From the NCBI GenBank assembly GCA_963921425.1, contig OY992835.1:13144001-13208000 (forward strand): a stretch of DNA of 64,000 nucleotides, given 5' to 3'. The stretch comes from Dryas octopetala (Eukaryota; Streptophyta; Magnoliopsida; Rosales; Rosaceae). Each line of letters begins with the position of its first letter. Within the stretch, counting starts at the first letter, position 1. Position numbers and translations under genes: made by a program. The notes under the pieces were generated by a model. That model searched no databases, was not told the DNA's origin, and saw only the letters and a list, made by a program, of their open reading frames with translations. Below are positions 11,626-21,848 of this stretch, one piece after another.

Positions 11626-11969
11626 TGTTGAATTGAAGAGTGTTTGATTAATTAATTAATTAAATTGAGGCAGAGAATGGAAGCAGCATTGAAGATGGAA
11701 GAAGAAGAAGAATAATCATTCACTGTGAGTCACACGCAGTGCTCTCATCTTTTCTTCATTCATTAAATTCTGTTACATAAAGGTCAGCTTCAATATAGCT
11801 GAGTCATTCCAAATGCGTGAGCCTATGAGCTCAGCACCACCTCTCATTTGGTGTCCTATGAGACACAGACACGTGTTCAATTTACACAAAAATATCTAAC
11901 TAATTAACTATCAAAATTGCAATATTAATTAGCTAAATTAAGCTGCCAAATGCTTAAGCTCAGTCAACA
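11626..11969 (-). repeat. Copia 3' LTR (344 bp)
   Basis: Begins TGTTGAATTG and ends TCAGTCAACA on the plus strand. I compared it base by base with 16,259-16,602 and found no difference. The gag-pol stop codon lies just inside it, at 11,960-11,962. Confidence 0.95.
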
Positions 11970-14900
11970 CTCCCTTCTAAGGATTTGGCAGACTTGACAC
12001 CAAGCTTGCTCCTTAAGCAACAGAACCTATCTTTGGCTAATGCCTTAGTGAAAATATTTGCGAGTTGGTCTTCTCCTTTGCAGTACACCAAATCAACCAC
12101 TCCATCATGAATAGCATATCTTATGAAATGAAATTTCCTTTTTATGTGCTTTGACCTCTGGTGAAAGACAGGGTTCTTGGACATTGCTATTGCAGATGTG
12201 TTATCACACAGTAGGGTAGTTGCTTCAACTTGTTCTTCTCCAAAATCTTGTAGAACAAATCTGAGCCAAATAGCTTGAGATGTGGCCACTGAAGCACTCA
12301 TATACTCTGCCTCTGCAGTAGAGAGTGCAACACTATGTTGTTTGACTGATGCCCATGAAAATGCACCACTCCCAAAGGAGAATGCATATCCTGATGTAGA
12401 TCTCATATCATCCTCATCTCCACTCCAATCACTGTCACAATAGCCTATAAGGATGGCAGAATCTCCTTTCCTATACTGTATGCCATAGTCAATGGTTCCT
12501 TGCACATATCTTAACACCCTTTTAGCTGTTCCTAAGTGTTTAGCAGAGGGACAATGCATGAACCTAGCTAGCAAGCTTGTTGCAAACATAATGTCAGGCC
12601 TTGTAGCAGTTAGATATAACAAGCTTCCAACCAGTTTCCTGTATAAGCCTTCATCTGCAGGCGCACTTCCATCTTCTTTCCTTAACTTTTCAGTTGTTGA
12701 CAATGGGATGGACACAGGTTTGCAATCTTTTAGACCAAATTTCTCTAGCAAATTGTGAGCATACTTTCTTTGATGAATAAAAATACTCCCTTCTAGCTGG
12801 ATCACTCCCATTCCAAGAAAATGATGTAGCAGACCAAGATCAGACATTTCATATCTGTTCATCATATCCCTTTTGAATTCCACAAGCATACTGTCACTGC
12901 TCCCTGTGTAGACAATGTCATCTACATAGATTGATACAATAAGTGTGCCCTGGCCTTCCTTGTTTTTAACATACAGAGTTGCCTCACTAGGACTTTTCTC
13001 AAAACCACATTCCAACAAGTAACTATCAATATTTCCATACCAAGCTCGTGGAGCCTGTTTCAGACCATAGAGGGCTTTATGCAGTTTATACACTTTGTGC
13101 TCCTGATTCTTGACAACATAGCCATCTGGCTGATCTACATATACTTCCTCCTCTAGAATTCCATTGAGAAAGGCTGATTTGACATCAAGTTGGAAAAGTT
13201 TCCAGCCATTCTTAGCTGCTAGAGCAATCAATGTCCTAATGGTGTCTAACCTTGCCACAGGAGCAAAAGTTTCATTAAAATCGATTCCTGGCTTCTGTGT
13301 ATAGCCTTTAGCAACTAATCTTGCCTTATGTTTCTGAATTGTACCATCCAGATTAAGTTTGATCTTGTAAATCCACTTTACTCCCACAATAGGCTTGTCA
13401 CTTGGTCTATCTACAAGCTTCCAAGTTTGGTTTTTCTCAATCATAGCAATCTCTTCTGACATTGCTTTCTGCCATGCTTGGTCTTTGACAGCTTCAGTGA
13501 AATTTTCAGGCTCAATTATACTAAACTTGCATTGAGCAAACACCTTATTAAGATTCTTCCACTTCTTTGGAGTATAATCATAGGTATCAGACATCACAAT
13601 TTCACTTACAGTTGTAGAAATTGCAACATCAGACCTTTTCATATTTGTTTCACCATTTGAAACTTCTGTGAGTGGACTTGGACATGAGTTCTCAACACTT
13701 GCAGCCTCATTAGACACTCTTGGAGATTGCACAGGTGTTGCAGGTTCAAACTCACCTTCTGCAACATTGCTTGTCTGCTCTCTTTCCAAAGGTACTGTTA
13801 TATAAACAGTTTCCTTAGAGTTCCAATCCCACAGTGAGTTTTCATCGAAAATCACACTTCTAGAGACAACAACCTTGTTATTTTTCAGATCAAAAACTCT
13901 ATAACCCTTCTCTCGAGTTCCATACCCCACAAAAATGCCTCTCTGACCAGTTTCATCAAGTTTCTGCCTATTTTGTGCAGAAACATGAGTGAAACATACA
14001 GAACCAAAGACTTTTAAATGTTTAACACCTGGCTTCCTCCCACTGTACTCCTCAAATGGAGTTTTGTTGTCTAAGGCATTTGTAGGACACCTGTTCAATA
14101 GATAGACAGCAGTATTGACTGCTTCTCCCCAAAAATTCTGTGGTAGCTTCTTTTCATGTAGCATAGTCCTGGCCATTTCCATTATGGTCCTATTCTTCCT
14201 TTCAGCAATACCATTTTGCTGAGGTGAGTAAGCAACAGTTAATTGTTTCTCAATTCCCACCTCCTCACAAAATTTCTCAAAGTCATGAGAGGTATACTCC
14301 CCCCCTCTATCACTTCTCAATTTCTTGAGTTTAAATCCACATTGCAATTCAACCATTGCTTTAAATTTCTTAAACACATTGAGTGCATCAGACTTGTACT
14401 TCAAAAAATAGACCCAACACATTCTTGACTTGTCATCAATAAAGGTGAGAAAGTACTTGTTACCACCAATTGTTTCTGTCATGGGACCACACACATCTGT
14501 GTGTACTAACTCCAAAAGATCAGAGGCTTTTCTGACTTTGCCTTTGTCAAAGGGTTGCCTATGAGCTTTTCCCATCGCACAGCTTTCACACATGTGATCA
14601 CTATCTGTCAAATTTGGTAGACCATATACCATCTCATTTTCCTGTAACTTTTTCAGACTTCCAAAGTTCAAATGTCCAAACCTTTTGTGCCACTTCCAAG
14701 TTGACCCAATAGTGGTCACTGAGTTTGCCATAAAAGGAGTAACACTGTCAAATGAAAGAGGAAAGCATCTGTTTCCTTTCATTTTGACAGTGGTGATAGG
14801 TTCTTGCAAATTCTTGTCTCCAAAAATGCAAACCATGAAATCACCAAAAACAAGCCAATATCCATGCTCAATCATCTGTCCAACACTGAGCAGATTCTCA

Positions 14901-16171
14901 TCCAGACCAGGAACAATCATCACTTCAGGTATGTGTCTGACTCCTCTCTTTGTTTCAACCACCAGTGTGCCTTTGCCAGTAGACTCCACTAAGTCACCAG
15001 TCCCCATTTTAACCTTGCACCTCACACTTCGATCTATGTTGATAAGGAGTGACTCACAGCTTGTCATATGGTTGCTGCAGCCACTATCAAGATACCAGAC
15101 CCCATGTTCCTTTTGCACAGATGCCATATGACATGCATAGAACATTGTGGCAGTGTCCTGGACCTGATTGGCATAATTGACCACCTCACCCCTCCTGCTA
15201 GGTTGATGGCAATCCTTCATCATGTGGCCAAATTTGTCACATTTGTAACACTTGACCTTTCCTTTGAACCAACAGTCACCATAGTGAATCTTGTCACAAA
15301 TCTTGCATTTCTGCTTCCCAGAGTCAGCACCTCTTTCCTGTTTTCCAGCAACTTGAAACTTGGCATCCCACTTCCTTGATTTTCCTTTCCATTGCTTCTG
15401 TCCCTTCCTTCCTCCATCATGAGCATATGGCCTATTCTGTGTGTTTTGACCTTTTGGACTGATGCTCATGCTGGAAAATGCCTTCTCTGAATGTCCATCA
15501 TCTTCTTCATGTCTATTCAATCGAAGCTCATAACTCTTCAAGGATCCAACAACTTCATGCACTGAAACTGAATTCAGATCACAAGTTCTTTCTAACACTA
15601 CACACATTGGATCATAAATCTTGCATAAGCTGATAAGTACCTTTTGGACCATTCTCTGATGAGAGAGGATTTCACCGTATTTCTCCATCTGGTTTGTTAA
15701 ATCAAAGAACCTGGAAAAATAATCAGCAAGACATTCATTATCTCTCATTCTCATATACTCAAACTCTCTGCGTAGACCTTGCAATTTCACAGATCTAGCC
15801 TGTTCATCACCATGATACTCCTCCTGCAATAGATTCCAAGCTCCCTTTGCAGTTTCTTGATTTACAATTCGAGGAAAAATTTCTTTGGAGACTGCTCCTT
15901 GAATGATGCCTAATGCCTTTGCATCTTTCATGTGCTGTTCTTCAAGATATGCTTCCATCTCTTCATCAACATCTACACCTTCAGCATGTTCTTCTTTCTT
16001 TGAAATTTTCTTTTTCTTTGATTCAGGGACTGTAATCCCTTTTTCTACTAGCTTCCACAATCCTTGTGACTTGAAGATAGTAATCATTCTGACTTCCCAA
16101 TAATCAAATTCATTACCATCAAAGATAGGAGCTCGTAGCTCACCACCTCCAGAGCTTGCCATTGCAAACAC
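11960..16171 (-). CDS. Copia gag-pol polyprotein, 1403 aa, intact
   Basis: Single open frame in copia order. Gag: N-terminal [10 protein letters not shown] region, with a CCHC zinc knuckle ([14 protein letters not shown]) near residues 308-321. Aspartic protease: LDSGCSNHM near 361-369. Integrase: zinc-binding [10 protein letters not shown] and [14 protein letters not shown] near 494-541, then the catalytic region with [15 protein letters not shown] and AERKNR. Reverse transcriptase: [29 protein letters not shown] and the active site YVDDI. RNase [19 protein letters not shown] and [13 protein letters not shown]. Integrase lying before reverse transcriptase distinguishes Ty1-copia from Ty3-gypsy. 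The frame has no stops and ends at 11,960-11,962, a few bases inside the 3' LTR. The first Met lies 87 bases from the 5' LTR edge. Confidence 0.97.
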   Translation of the reverse strand: MFAMASSGGGELRAPIFDGNEFDYWEVRMITIFKSQGLWKLVEKGITVPESKKKKISKKEEHAEGVDVDEEMEAYLEEQHMKDAKALGIIQGAVSKEIFPRIVNQETAKGAWNLLQEEYHGDEQARSVKLQGLRREFEYMRMRDNECLADYFSRFFDLTNQMEKYGEILSHQRMVQKVLISLCKIYDPMCVVLERTCDLNSVSVHEVVGSLKSYELRLNRHEEDDGHSEKAFSSMSISPKGQNTQNRPYAHDGGRKGQKQWKGKSRKWDAKFQVAGKQERGADSGKQKCKICDKIHYGDCWFKGKVKCYKCDKFGHMMKDCHQPSRRGEVVNYANQVQDTATMFYACHMASVQKEHGVWYLDSGCSNHMTSCESLLINIDRSVRCKVKMGTGDLVESTGKGTLVVETKRGVRHIPEVMIVPGLDENLLSVGQMIEHGYWLVFGDFMVCIFGDKNLQEPITTVKMKGNRCFPLSFDSVTPFMANSVTTIGSTWKWHKRFGHLNFGSLKKLQENEMVYGLPNLTDSDHMCESCAMGKAHRQPFDKGKVRKASDLLELVHTDVCGPMTETIGGNKYFLTFIDDKSRMCWVYFLKYKSDALNVFKKFKAMVELQCGFKLKKLRSDRGGEYTSHDFEKFCEEVGIEKQLTVAYSPQQNGIAERKNRTIMEMARTMLHEKKLPQNFWGEAVNTAVYLLNRCPTNALDNKTPFEEYSGRKPGVKHLKVFGSVCFTHVSAQNRQKLDETGQRGIFVGYGTREKGYRVFDLKNNKVVVSRSVIFDENSLWDWNSKETVYITVPLEREQTSNVAEGEFEPATPVQSPRVSNEAASVENSCPSPLTEVSNGETNMKRSDVAISTTVSEIVMSDTYDYTPKKWKNLNKVFAQCKFSIIEPENFTEAVKDQAWQKAMSEEIAMIEKNQTWKLVDRPSDKPIVGVKWIYKIKLNLDGTIQKHKARLVAKGYTQKPGIDFNETFAPVARLDTIRTLIALAAKNGWKLFQLDVKSAFLNGILEEEVYVDQPDGYVVKNQEHKVYKLHKALYGLKQAPRAWYGNIDSYLLECGFEKSPSEATLYVKNKEGQGTLIVSIYVDDIVYTGSSDSMLVEFKRDMMNRYEMSDLGLLHHFLGMGVIQLEGSIFIHQRKYAHNLLEKFGLKDCKPVSIPLSTTEKLRKEDGSAPADEGLYRKLVGSLLYLTATRPDIMFATSLLARFMHCPSAKHLGTAKRVLRYVQGTIDYGIQYRKGDSAILIGYCDSDWSGDEDDMRSTSGYAFSFGSGAFSWASVKQHSVALSTAEAEYMSASVATSQAIWLRFVLQDFGEEQVEATTLLCDNTSAIAMSKNPVFHQRSKHIKRKFHFIRYAIHDGVVDLVYCKGEDQLANIFTKALAKDRFCCLRSKLGVKSAKSLEGSVD

Positions 16172-16244
16172 GAATCCTTGCTCGTTTCACTCTGTTTTTT
16201 TTTCTTCGCAGAAATCACGCCCCAGTACCCCTTGATCCAACCTA

Positions 16245-16258
16245 GGCTCTAGATACCA
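16245..16258 (-). other. Copia primer-binding site (initiator tRNA-Met type)
   Basis: The minus strand reads TGGTATCTAGAGCC immediately after the 5' LTR. Plant elements primed by initiator tRNA-Met carry TGGTATCAGAGCC, so this differs by one inserted T. First-strand cDNA synthesis would start here. Confidence 0.75.
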
Positions 16259-16602
16259 TGTTGAATTGAAGAGTGTTTGATTAATTAATTAATTAAATTG
16301 AGGCAGAGAATGGAAGCAGCATTGAAGATGGAAGAAGAAGAAGAATAATCATTCACTGTGAGTCACACGCAGTGCTCTCATCTTTTCTTCATTCATTAAA
16401 TTCTGTTACATAAAGGTCAGCTTCAATATAGCTGAGTCATTCCAAATGCGTGAGCCTATGAGCTCAGCACCACCTCTCATTTGGTGTCCTATGAGACACA
16501 GACACGTGTTCAATTTACACAAAAATATCTAACTAATTAACTATCAAAATTGCAATATTAATTAGCTAAATTAAGCTGCCAAATGCTTAAGCTCAGTCAA
16601 CA
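16259..16602 (-). repeat. Copia 5' LTR (344 bp)
   Basis: Identical to the left LTR as far as can be seen. In element orientation it is the 5' LTR and should carry the element's promoter. It is followed on the minus strand by the primer-binding site. Confidence 0.95.
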
Positions 16603-16607
16603 CATTG

Positions 16608-18870
16608 GACAAGGATTAGCAGCAAAGGAAAGAATAAACATTGCAATGCAACAAGTGTCATTTAAGCCCCGATATTGTCCCATACAAATGACATAAACCT
16701 AGGACTCAACATGACAAACTGAAATCAAATGAGGAACAACAGAGATGACACTGAGATTCAATCAGAAAGGTGAGTTGCCAACTTAATTACAATGACCAAC
16801 CTGCAAAGCACAATCCCGGTAACTTTCAAAAGCCAACATCGGTTAGGCATCCGGAGTCTATTGGGTTGGTTAATGAGTACATCAACTCTTTAAACATCTG
16901 CTGCTCCCTATCAAAGTATTAATTAATGAACACAAGCCATAAAATTAGAGAACCCGAAAGGAATGAACTCATAACTAAAAATTACAAATCCAAAAGAAGT
17001 AACTTTGAGAAGGAAATTAATATAGAAGGAAAATTACCTTCTTGTAGAAAATTATGTGGTGATGGAAGATTACAACAGATGGATGCATCCAGTGGACATT
17101 GCTTCCTTTATTACAAAATCAGCGTAGGATGATTGGAGAGCATTCCAAAGGAAAACATAAGCAAAGAGGACTGATGATGGGGTACCAAATGTTTGTAATT
17201 ATATAATATATTCAAATACACAAGGGGGAAGGGGGCTAATTACCAGGATAGGTGGATGACATTGGCAGACATCTTCGCAATCTTGTTCAAGATTCTCAAA
17301 TTCTATAGGGAATGTAAACTGTAAATGCAGAGGAGGGATACAGGAACAAAGGGAAACCAAAACATAATTAATTAGCTGAACTAGGCTTCTTGTCTACAAC
17401 TGTTATGCATTGCATACATCATTTGATATTAATGTTGTTCAACCCGCAAGAAAGATTTATATGAGACGCATGATTAAGATAATCAGCCATGAATCATGCA
17501 ACAATATACAGTGAATAATCATAACATCTTAAAATGATTAGACTTTCTTTGAACAGGATCAAGTATGTCCTCATCATGTCCAAGAACGTCTAAAAAGTAT
17601 CACTTTCCGCTTTACAAACATAGTATAGAATCCATTTAAAAACGATTACACTTTCTCTAAACAGCACCTTAATTAAATAATGGCTGGTAATTAAACCTAA
17701 TCTCAAGAACCAAGTGTACAATACATACATAGAAGGTATCTATAAAACAAAACATGTTGAAACAAGTTGAAAAGTTACCAGAAGAGGTGGATGAGATTGA
17801 CAGAGTACATCATCATCAGTACTTCTCTGTTCTTGCAAGTCGGTTTTTCGTCTTCTGGATGAATCGGAATTTTCGTCTTCTTCTTTAAATCGGATGTTCG
17901 TCTTCTTCTTCTTCAGTGGTGTCTTCCAGATGAAGTCTGGCAGTGTTTTCAGCTTATGGCCAGGTCGAATTTGTATGTGAGAAAGGCATCGAATTATTTT
18001 TTATCCCAGTATCCTTCAATCCTCCATCCAGGCTCCACAGGTTTTTAAAGCCTGAATGTAAATACCATTGCAAAGAGTAAAAAAATGAACTATATAGTTT
18101 AAATCTTTGTAAAACCAAACTCCAAACTGTTTCATGAATGTCATTTAATGAAGAAGGCTTCTTATAATTAACCAGCTACGCTATCAACAACAGCCTCTCA
18201 TATTAAATTATTAAAAGAACAATTTGTTTCCAAGTTCTATAACTACTAGAAATGTATTTACTGGCCAACTGTATTTCCCAATTTCTATTAGAAATGTATC
18301 TTATAGACATAAGAATGCAACTATAGAGACATAATTAGTTCTATCATACGAAAGAAAATAGAGGTGACTGAGAGAATAGTATTGAGACAGAAATGAATAA
18401 CTCCCTTAAATACATTTCTGTAGAGAGTTACAATTAAAAATATCTTTAAACAAACTCTAGAAACAGTACTAACATCTAACTTCAATGAAACAAATTGATA
18501 AATGTGCTTGGGTGGTGCATCAAACATAGGATTAGCAGCAAAGGAAAGAATAAACATTGCAATGTATCAAATTAACTCACCGTCATTTAACATCAGAATT
18601 GATGAGAAAGATCCAGAGAGTAAGATGACCCTTGTGAGGACTGAGGATCGAGATGACATGCACGACAAACTGAAATCAAATGAGAAAGGTGTTCCACTGT
18701 TAAGTGTTAGTAGTAAAACAAAACATGTTGAAACAAGTTAAAGATTGAGAAGGGGTTCATTAATTACCAATTTTCCAGAAGAGGCGGATGAGATTAACAT
18801 CAGTAGTGCTCTGTACTTGTCTGTTGTTGGAAGTTGGTTTTCTTCATCTTCAAATCTGAAATTAATCATC
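16608..18870 (-). pseudogene. Patchwork of LRR-gene and NLR relics
   Basis: No intact gene. Pieces, all in the same orientation as their sources: about 16,730-16,910 resembles exon 2 and flank of the LRR gene (33,110-33,290; shared 'cctgcaaagcacaatcccg'); 17,560-17,720 resembles its intron 4 (31,840-31,950); 17,770-18,010 resembles the C-terminal end of the NLR (18,780-19,060; shared 'tctggcagtgttttcagctta' with one change); 18,010-18,300 resembles exon 14 and the adjoining intron (25,670-25,900); 18,590-18,670 resembles exon 3 (32,970-33,110). The order differs from the source gene, so rearrangement followed duplication. Short open stretches here are by-products. Confidence 0.7.
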
Positions 18871-18881
18871 CAGCTGGCCCC

Positions 18882-21743
18882 TCAGCTAACATTGATTTTT
18901 GGGATGTGAGAAATCTTGGCCCACTCTCTGCCTCTTTCTCTCTCGTAATCTTTCTTCAGAACCGGACAAGCAGTGATTTTCAATTCCTGCACTGGTGTCT
19001 TCCACAGGAAGTCCGGCAGTGTTTTCAGCTTAGGGCAGTACAAAAATTCTAAGTGAGAAAGACATGGCATTATTATTATTGTAGTTTGAGAATCCTCTTT
19101 CCTCCACCCTTCCACTCCTTCCCACTCTTCCCACTCCCTCTGATTACAAAACCGGAGATGTCGCAATTTTGGGAATGAATATGATGATGACGATGGTGAT
19201 GTTTGCGTTTGATCAATTCCCAAAAAATCGACTGCCACCTTTTTCAATTTTGGAAAATAACCTATAGCCAAATATTCAAGGGATGGCAATTTCCCCAAAG
19301 GAGGTAAAAACTCACAGTAACCACAATATTCAAGATAAAGGTTTTTCAAATTGTTCAACGACATGATCCAATTGAGATGAAGGGTGGTGCCATCGTAATT
19401 CCAGATTTCTAACTTTTCCAAATTTGTAGGTGGTTCAAAGGCATCCAGTATTTCTTCATCCATTTGTCTCTGCTCACCTTCAAATGGAATTTCATAAGGA
19501 TTTAGAAAATCGAGATACAACCCAGTGAGGTGTTTCTTATTCACCAATAGTGCATTTTTGGCCTCACTCACATCTTTCACTGTCCCCAATCTTAGTATGC
19601 CAAGACGCCCCTCAAGTTTGCCCAAGTTTCTCAAATCTCTTAACTTCAACAATGTTTCATCATTACCATCGTACAAATAAAACTCATCTAATCTTCGTAA
19701 ACCTGTTAATCTTCCAATCGCTTTTGGTAGCTTTAGACAAAGACAATATTCCATATAAAGATGTCTTAAGTTACTCAATTTTCCCATCGTCTCAGGTAGA
19801 GTTTCAAGGGACCGACACCATGTGAGTCGCAAAGTTTGCAGATTGTATAAATTACCCACAGTATCGGGTAATTCTTTCAAATCATCATTCTCAGATAAAT
19901 TGAGAAATCGTAGATGTATTAGTCCACCGATCTCTTTGGGAAGTTCTTTGATGGAGTTACGGCTAAAATCTAATGTCCTAAGACATTTCAATTGTAAAAT
20001 TAAATTTAAGCTAACTGTAGTAATTCCCAAAGAAGGAGCTACGAGAGTACGTAGTTTTTTGCAATTGTAAATTGAAACAGGAAATGAACCATCATCAGAT
20101 TTTGACATTAAGCTCATATGACGAACTTCATTATCCATTACTTTCTTCCTCTCATTAACATCGTTAGCCTCCATGATAAAAAATTCATTTTTTGTGAGAA
20201 ACTGCACAAAATCATGTACAATATCATGCATTTTGAAGAATCTACGATTGCTCTCGACAACTTCAAATTCTTGAAAGAAAGACCGCATTACTAAGTTCTC
20301 ATAATATTGTTGACCTATTATTTCCTTTTCTTTGTTTTTGTTTGAATTAAGATAATCTTGTGACATCCACATATCAATCAAATTATCTTTATCAAACTCA
20401 TAATCTTTTGGAAAAATAGCACAATATAAGAGACAACGTTTGACCGGGGAAGACAAATCATAATAACTTAGTAATAACGCCTGAAAAACTTGTTGTTCAA
20501 CCTCTTCTAGATCCCAAATCTTACTATCCAAAACATCCAACCATTCTTTCCTTGTTTTCTTATAGCGCATCAAGCTACCTAAGGTCTTTGCCGCAAGTGG
20601 CAAGCCCTTACACTTTTTCACAATTTCCTTACCAATAGCTTCAAGCACACCATCTCTTATTCCATCGAAAAATGCAATGTGATTAAATATTTTCAAACAG
20701 ATTTGTTCACTCAACTCCTTCAATTTGATCATATGAGTGGTTGCTTCCATCATAATAGCAACTCCCTCTTTTCGTGTGGTCACTAGTATTCTACTGCCTT
20801 GGGCACCAGACTGTAACGATTGCTTTAATGGTTCCCACTTTCTATAGTCTTCAGTCCATACATCATCTAGGACGATGAGGAACTTTTTACCCTCAACAGA
20901 CTTATGTACACATTCCAAGAGAGTTTGCAACTCATTTGAATTTGGGGTGTCATTTCTATTGGGACTTTCAAGGATGGCTTTGGCAATCTTAATCTCTTCA
21001 AAAGGGTCTGAGACACAAACCCATATTCTCTTCTCAAAATGGACCTTCACATTTTCATCATTATAGGCTAGTTGAGCAAGAGTTGTTTTCCCTATTCCTC
21101 CCATCCCTACAATAGGGATGACAAGAGGTCCACTCTCTTCTTGGATAGTACTCTTACTCAACAACTTACTTAGCAAAAAATCCTTTTCGTTTTCTCGACC
21201 AATTATCTTAGATATATCAACAAAAGACGAAGTTTTCAGTCGTTCAGGTTGGTCAATGACTTTTCCTAGGTACTGAAAGTTATACCTTTGTCTTTCATTA
21301 GCAATCTCAGTTATTCTATCATTCAGATCTTTTATCTTATGAGCAATGTCATGATGAATAACTACTCGACTGATTTGGCGAAAGCAAAAGGAATGAGAGG
21401 GGATGGAGAAACATACCTTCTTCTTAGTAACAAGAGCTTTTTGATCACCTTCTTTTTCTTGTTTCACAACTTGTTGTTTCAGAATTTCGGTGTTCCACTC
21501 ATCCAGCACATCGTCCATCTCGAACGATACATCTTTCAGCTTCTCCAACCAATCTCTCACGGTGGCCTCATTCACTTGCCTTCTCTCTGCATCCTCAAGC
21601 ACAGCTTGAATAGCTTTGAGATTGCTCTTGATTTTTTCAACCTCTTTGTCAACACCCACAACAAGTCTCACCTCATGTTCAACTTGTTGACAGATGATTG
21701 AAGTAAATTGTTCTAGAAGTACGGAAATGAGTGCATCAGCCAT
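18882..21743 (-). CDS. CC-NB-LRR disease-resistance (NLR) protein, 953 aa
   Basis: Single-exon intracellular immune receptor of the RGA/R1-like coiled-coil class. Rx-type coiled coil at about 1-150, with FEMDDVLDEWN near 74-84. NB-ARC at about 170-510: P-loop GMGGIGKTT (~213-221), RNBS-A FEKRIWVCVSDPF, kinase-2 LIVLDDVW (~289-296), RNBS-B GSRILVTTR (~316-324), GLPL motif CKGLPLAAKTLG (~378-389), RNBS-D CLLYCAIFPKDYEFDKD and MHD (~505-507). LRRs run from about 560 to the end, including repeats built on LxxLxxLxLxxC. All NB-ARC motifs are canonical, so ATP/ADP switching is expected. ATG 21,743 starts MADALISVLLEQ, the usual family start. Degenerate copies lie at 3-6.7 kb and 17.8 kb. It follows the LRR gene on the same strand. 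Confidence 0.96.
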   Translation of the reverse strand: MADALISVLLEQFTSIICQQVEHEVRLVVGVDKEVEKIKSNLKAIQAVLEDAERRQVNEATVRDWLEKLKDVSFEMDDVLDEWNTEILKQQVVKQEKEGDQKALVTKKKVCFSIPSHSFCFRQISRVVIHHDIAHKIKDLNDRITEIANERQRYNFQYLGKVIDQPERLKTSSFVDISKIIGRENEKDFLLSKLLSKSTIQEESGPLVIPIVGMGGIGKTTLAQLAYNDENVKVHFEKRIWVCVSDPFEEIKIAKAILESPNRNDTPNSNELQTLLECVHKSVEGKKFLIVLDDVWTEDYRKWEPLKQSLQSGAQGSRILVTTRKEGVAIMMEATTHMIKLKELSEQICLKIFNHIAFFDGIRDGVLEAIGKEIVKKCKGLPLAAKTLGSLMRYKKTRKEWLDVLDSKIWDLEEVEQQVFQALLLSYYDLSSPVKRCLLYCAIFPKDYEFDKDNLIDMWMSQDYLNSNKNKEKEIIGQQYYENLVMRSFFQEFEVVESNRRFFKMHDIVHDFVQFLTKNEFFIMEANDVNERKKVMDNEVRHMSLMSKSDDGSFPVSIYNCKKLRTLVAPSLGITTVSLNLILQLKCLRTLDFSRNSIKELPKEIGGLIHLRFLNLSENDDLKELPDTVGNLYNLQTLRLTWCRSLETLPETMGKLSNLRHLYMEYCLCLKLPKAIGRLTGLRRLDEFYLYDGNDETLLKLRDLRNLGKLEGRLGILRLGTVKDVSEAKNALLVNKKHLTGLYLDFLNPYEIPFEGEQRQMDEEILDAFEPPTNLEKLEIWNYDGTTLHLNWIMSLNNLKNLYLEYCGYCEFLPPLGKLPSLEYLAIGYFPKLKKVAVDFLGIDQTQTSPSSSSYSFPKLRHLRFCNQREWEEWEGVEGWRKEDSQTTIIIMPCLSHLEFLYCPKLKTLPDFLWKTPVQELKITACPVLKKDYERERGREWAKISHIPKINVS

Positions 21744-21836
21744 TGTTTGCGTTTGAAGTTGGTTGAGAATGGGAAACGAAGAATGAGAAAAACTAGATCG
21801 AATAAAATGGCTGTGCTATTGCCTTTCTTCAACTCA

Positions 21837-21848
21837 GTTTATATAGAC
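21837..21848 (-). promoter_or_regulatory. Candidate TATA box of the NLR gene
   Basis: The minus strand reads GTCTATATAAAC, about 95 bp upstream of the ATG at 21,743. This is a plausible position for a plant TATA box with a short 5' UTR. Confidence 0.5.

Larger units (their letters stand above)
11626..16602 (-). mobile_element. Complete Ty1-copia LTR retrotransposon, recent
   Basis: 4,977 bp, flanked by a perfect 5-bp target-site duplication CATTG (11,621-11,625 and 16,603-16,607). Two 344-bp LTRs (11,626-11,969 and 16,259-16,602) appear identical base for base by eye. The coding strand is minus, so the right LTR is the 5' LTR. A primer-binding site adjoins it at 16,245-16,258, and a purine-rich tract (AGAAGGGAG) adjoins the left LTR at about 11,970-11,978. 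One uninterrupted gag-pol frame fills the interior. Identical LTRs, an intact frame and a perfect TSD indicate a young, potentially autonomous copy. Confidence 0.97.

Noticed and set aside
14685..15131. Plus-strand open frames within the copia element
   Set aside because: They lie opposite the intact gag-pol frame and have no family resemblance; antisense by-products.
21288..21701. 137-aa plus-strand open frame across the NLR coiled-coil region
   Set aside because: Complement of the real coding strand; composition follows the NLR codons.
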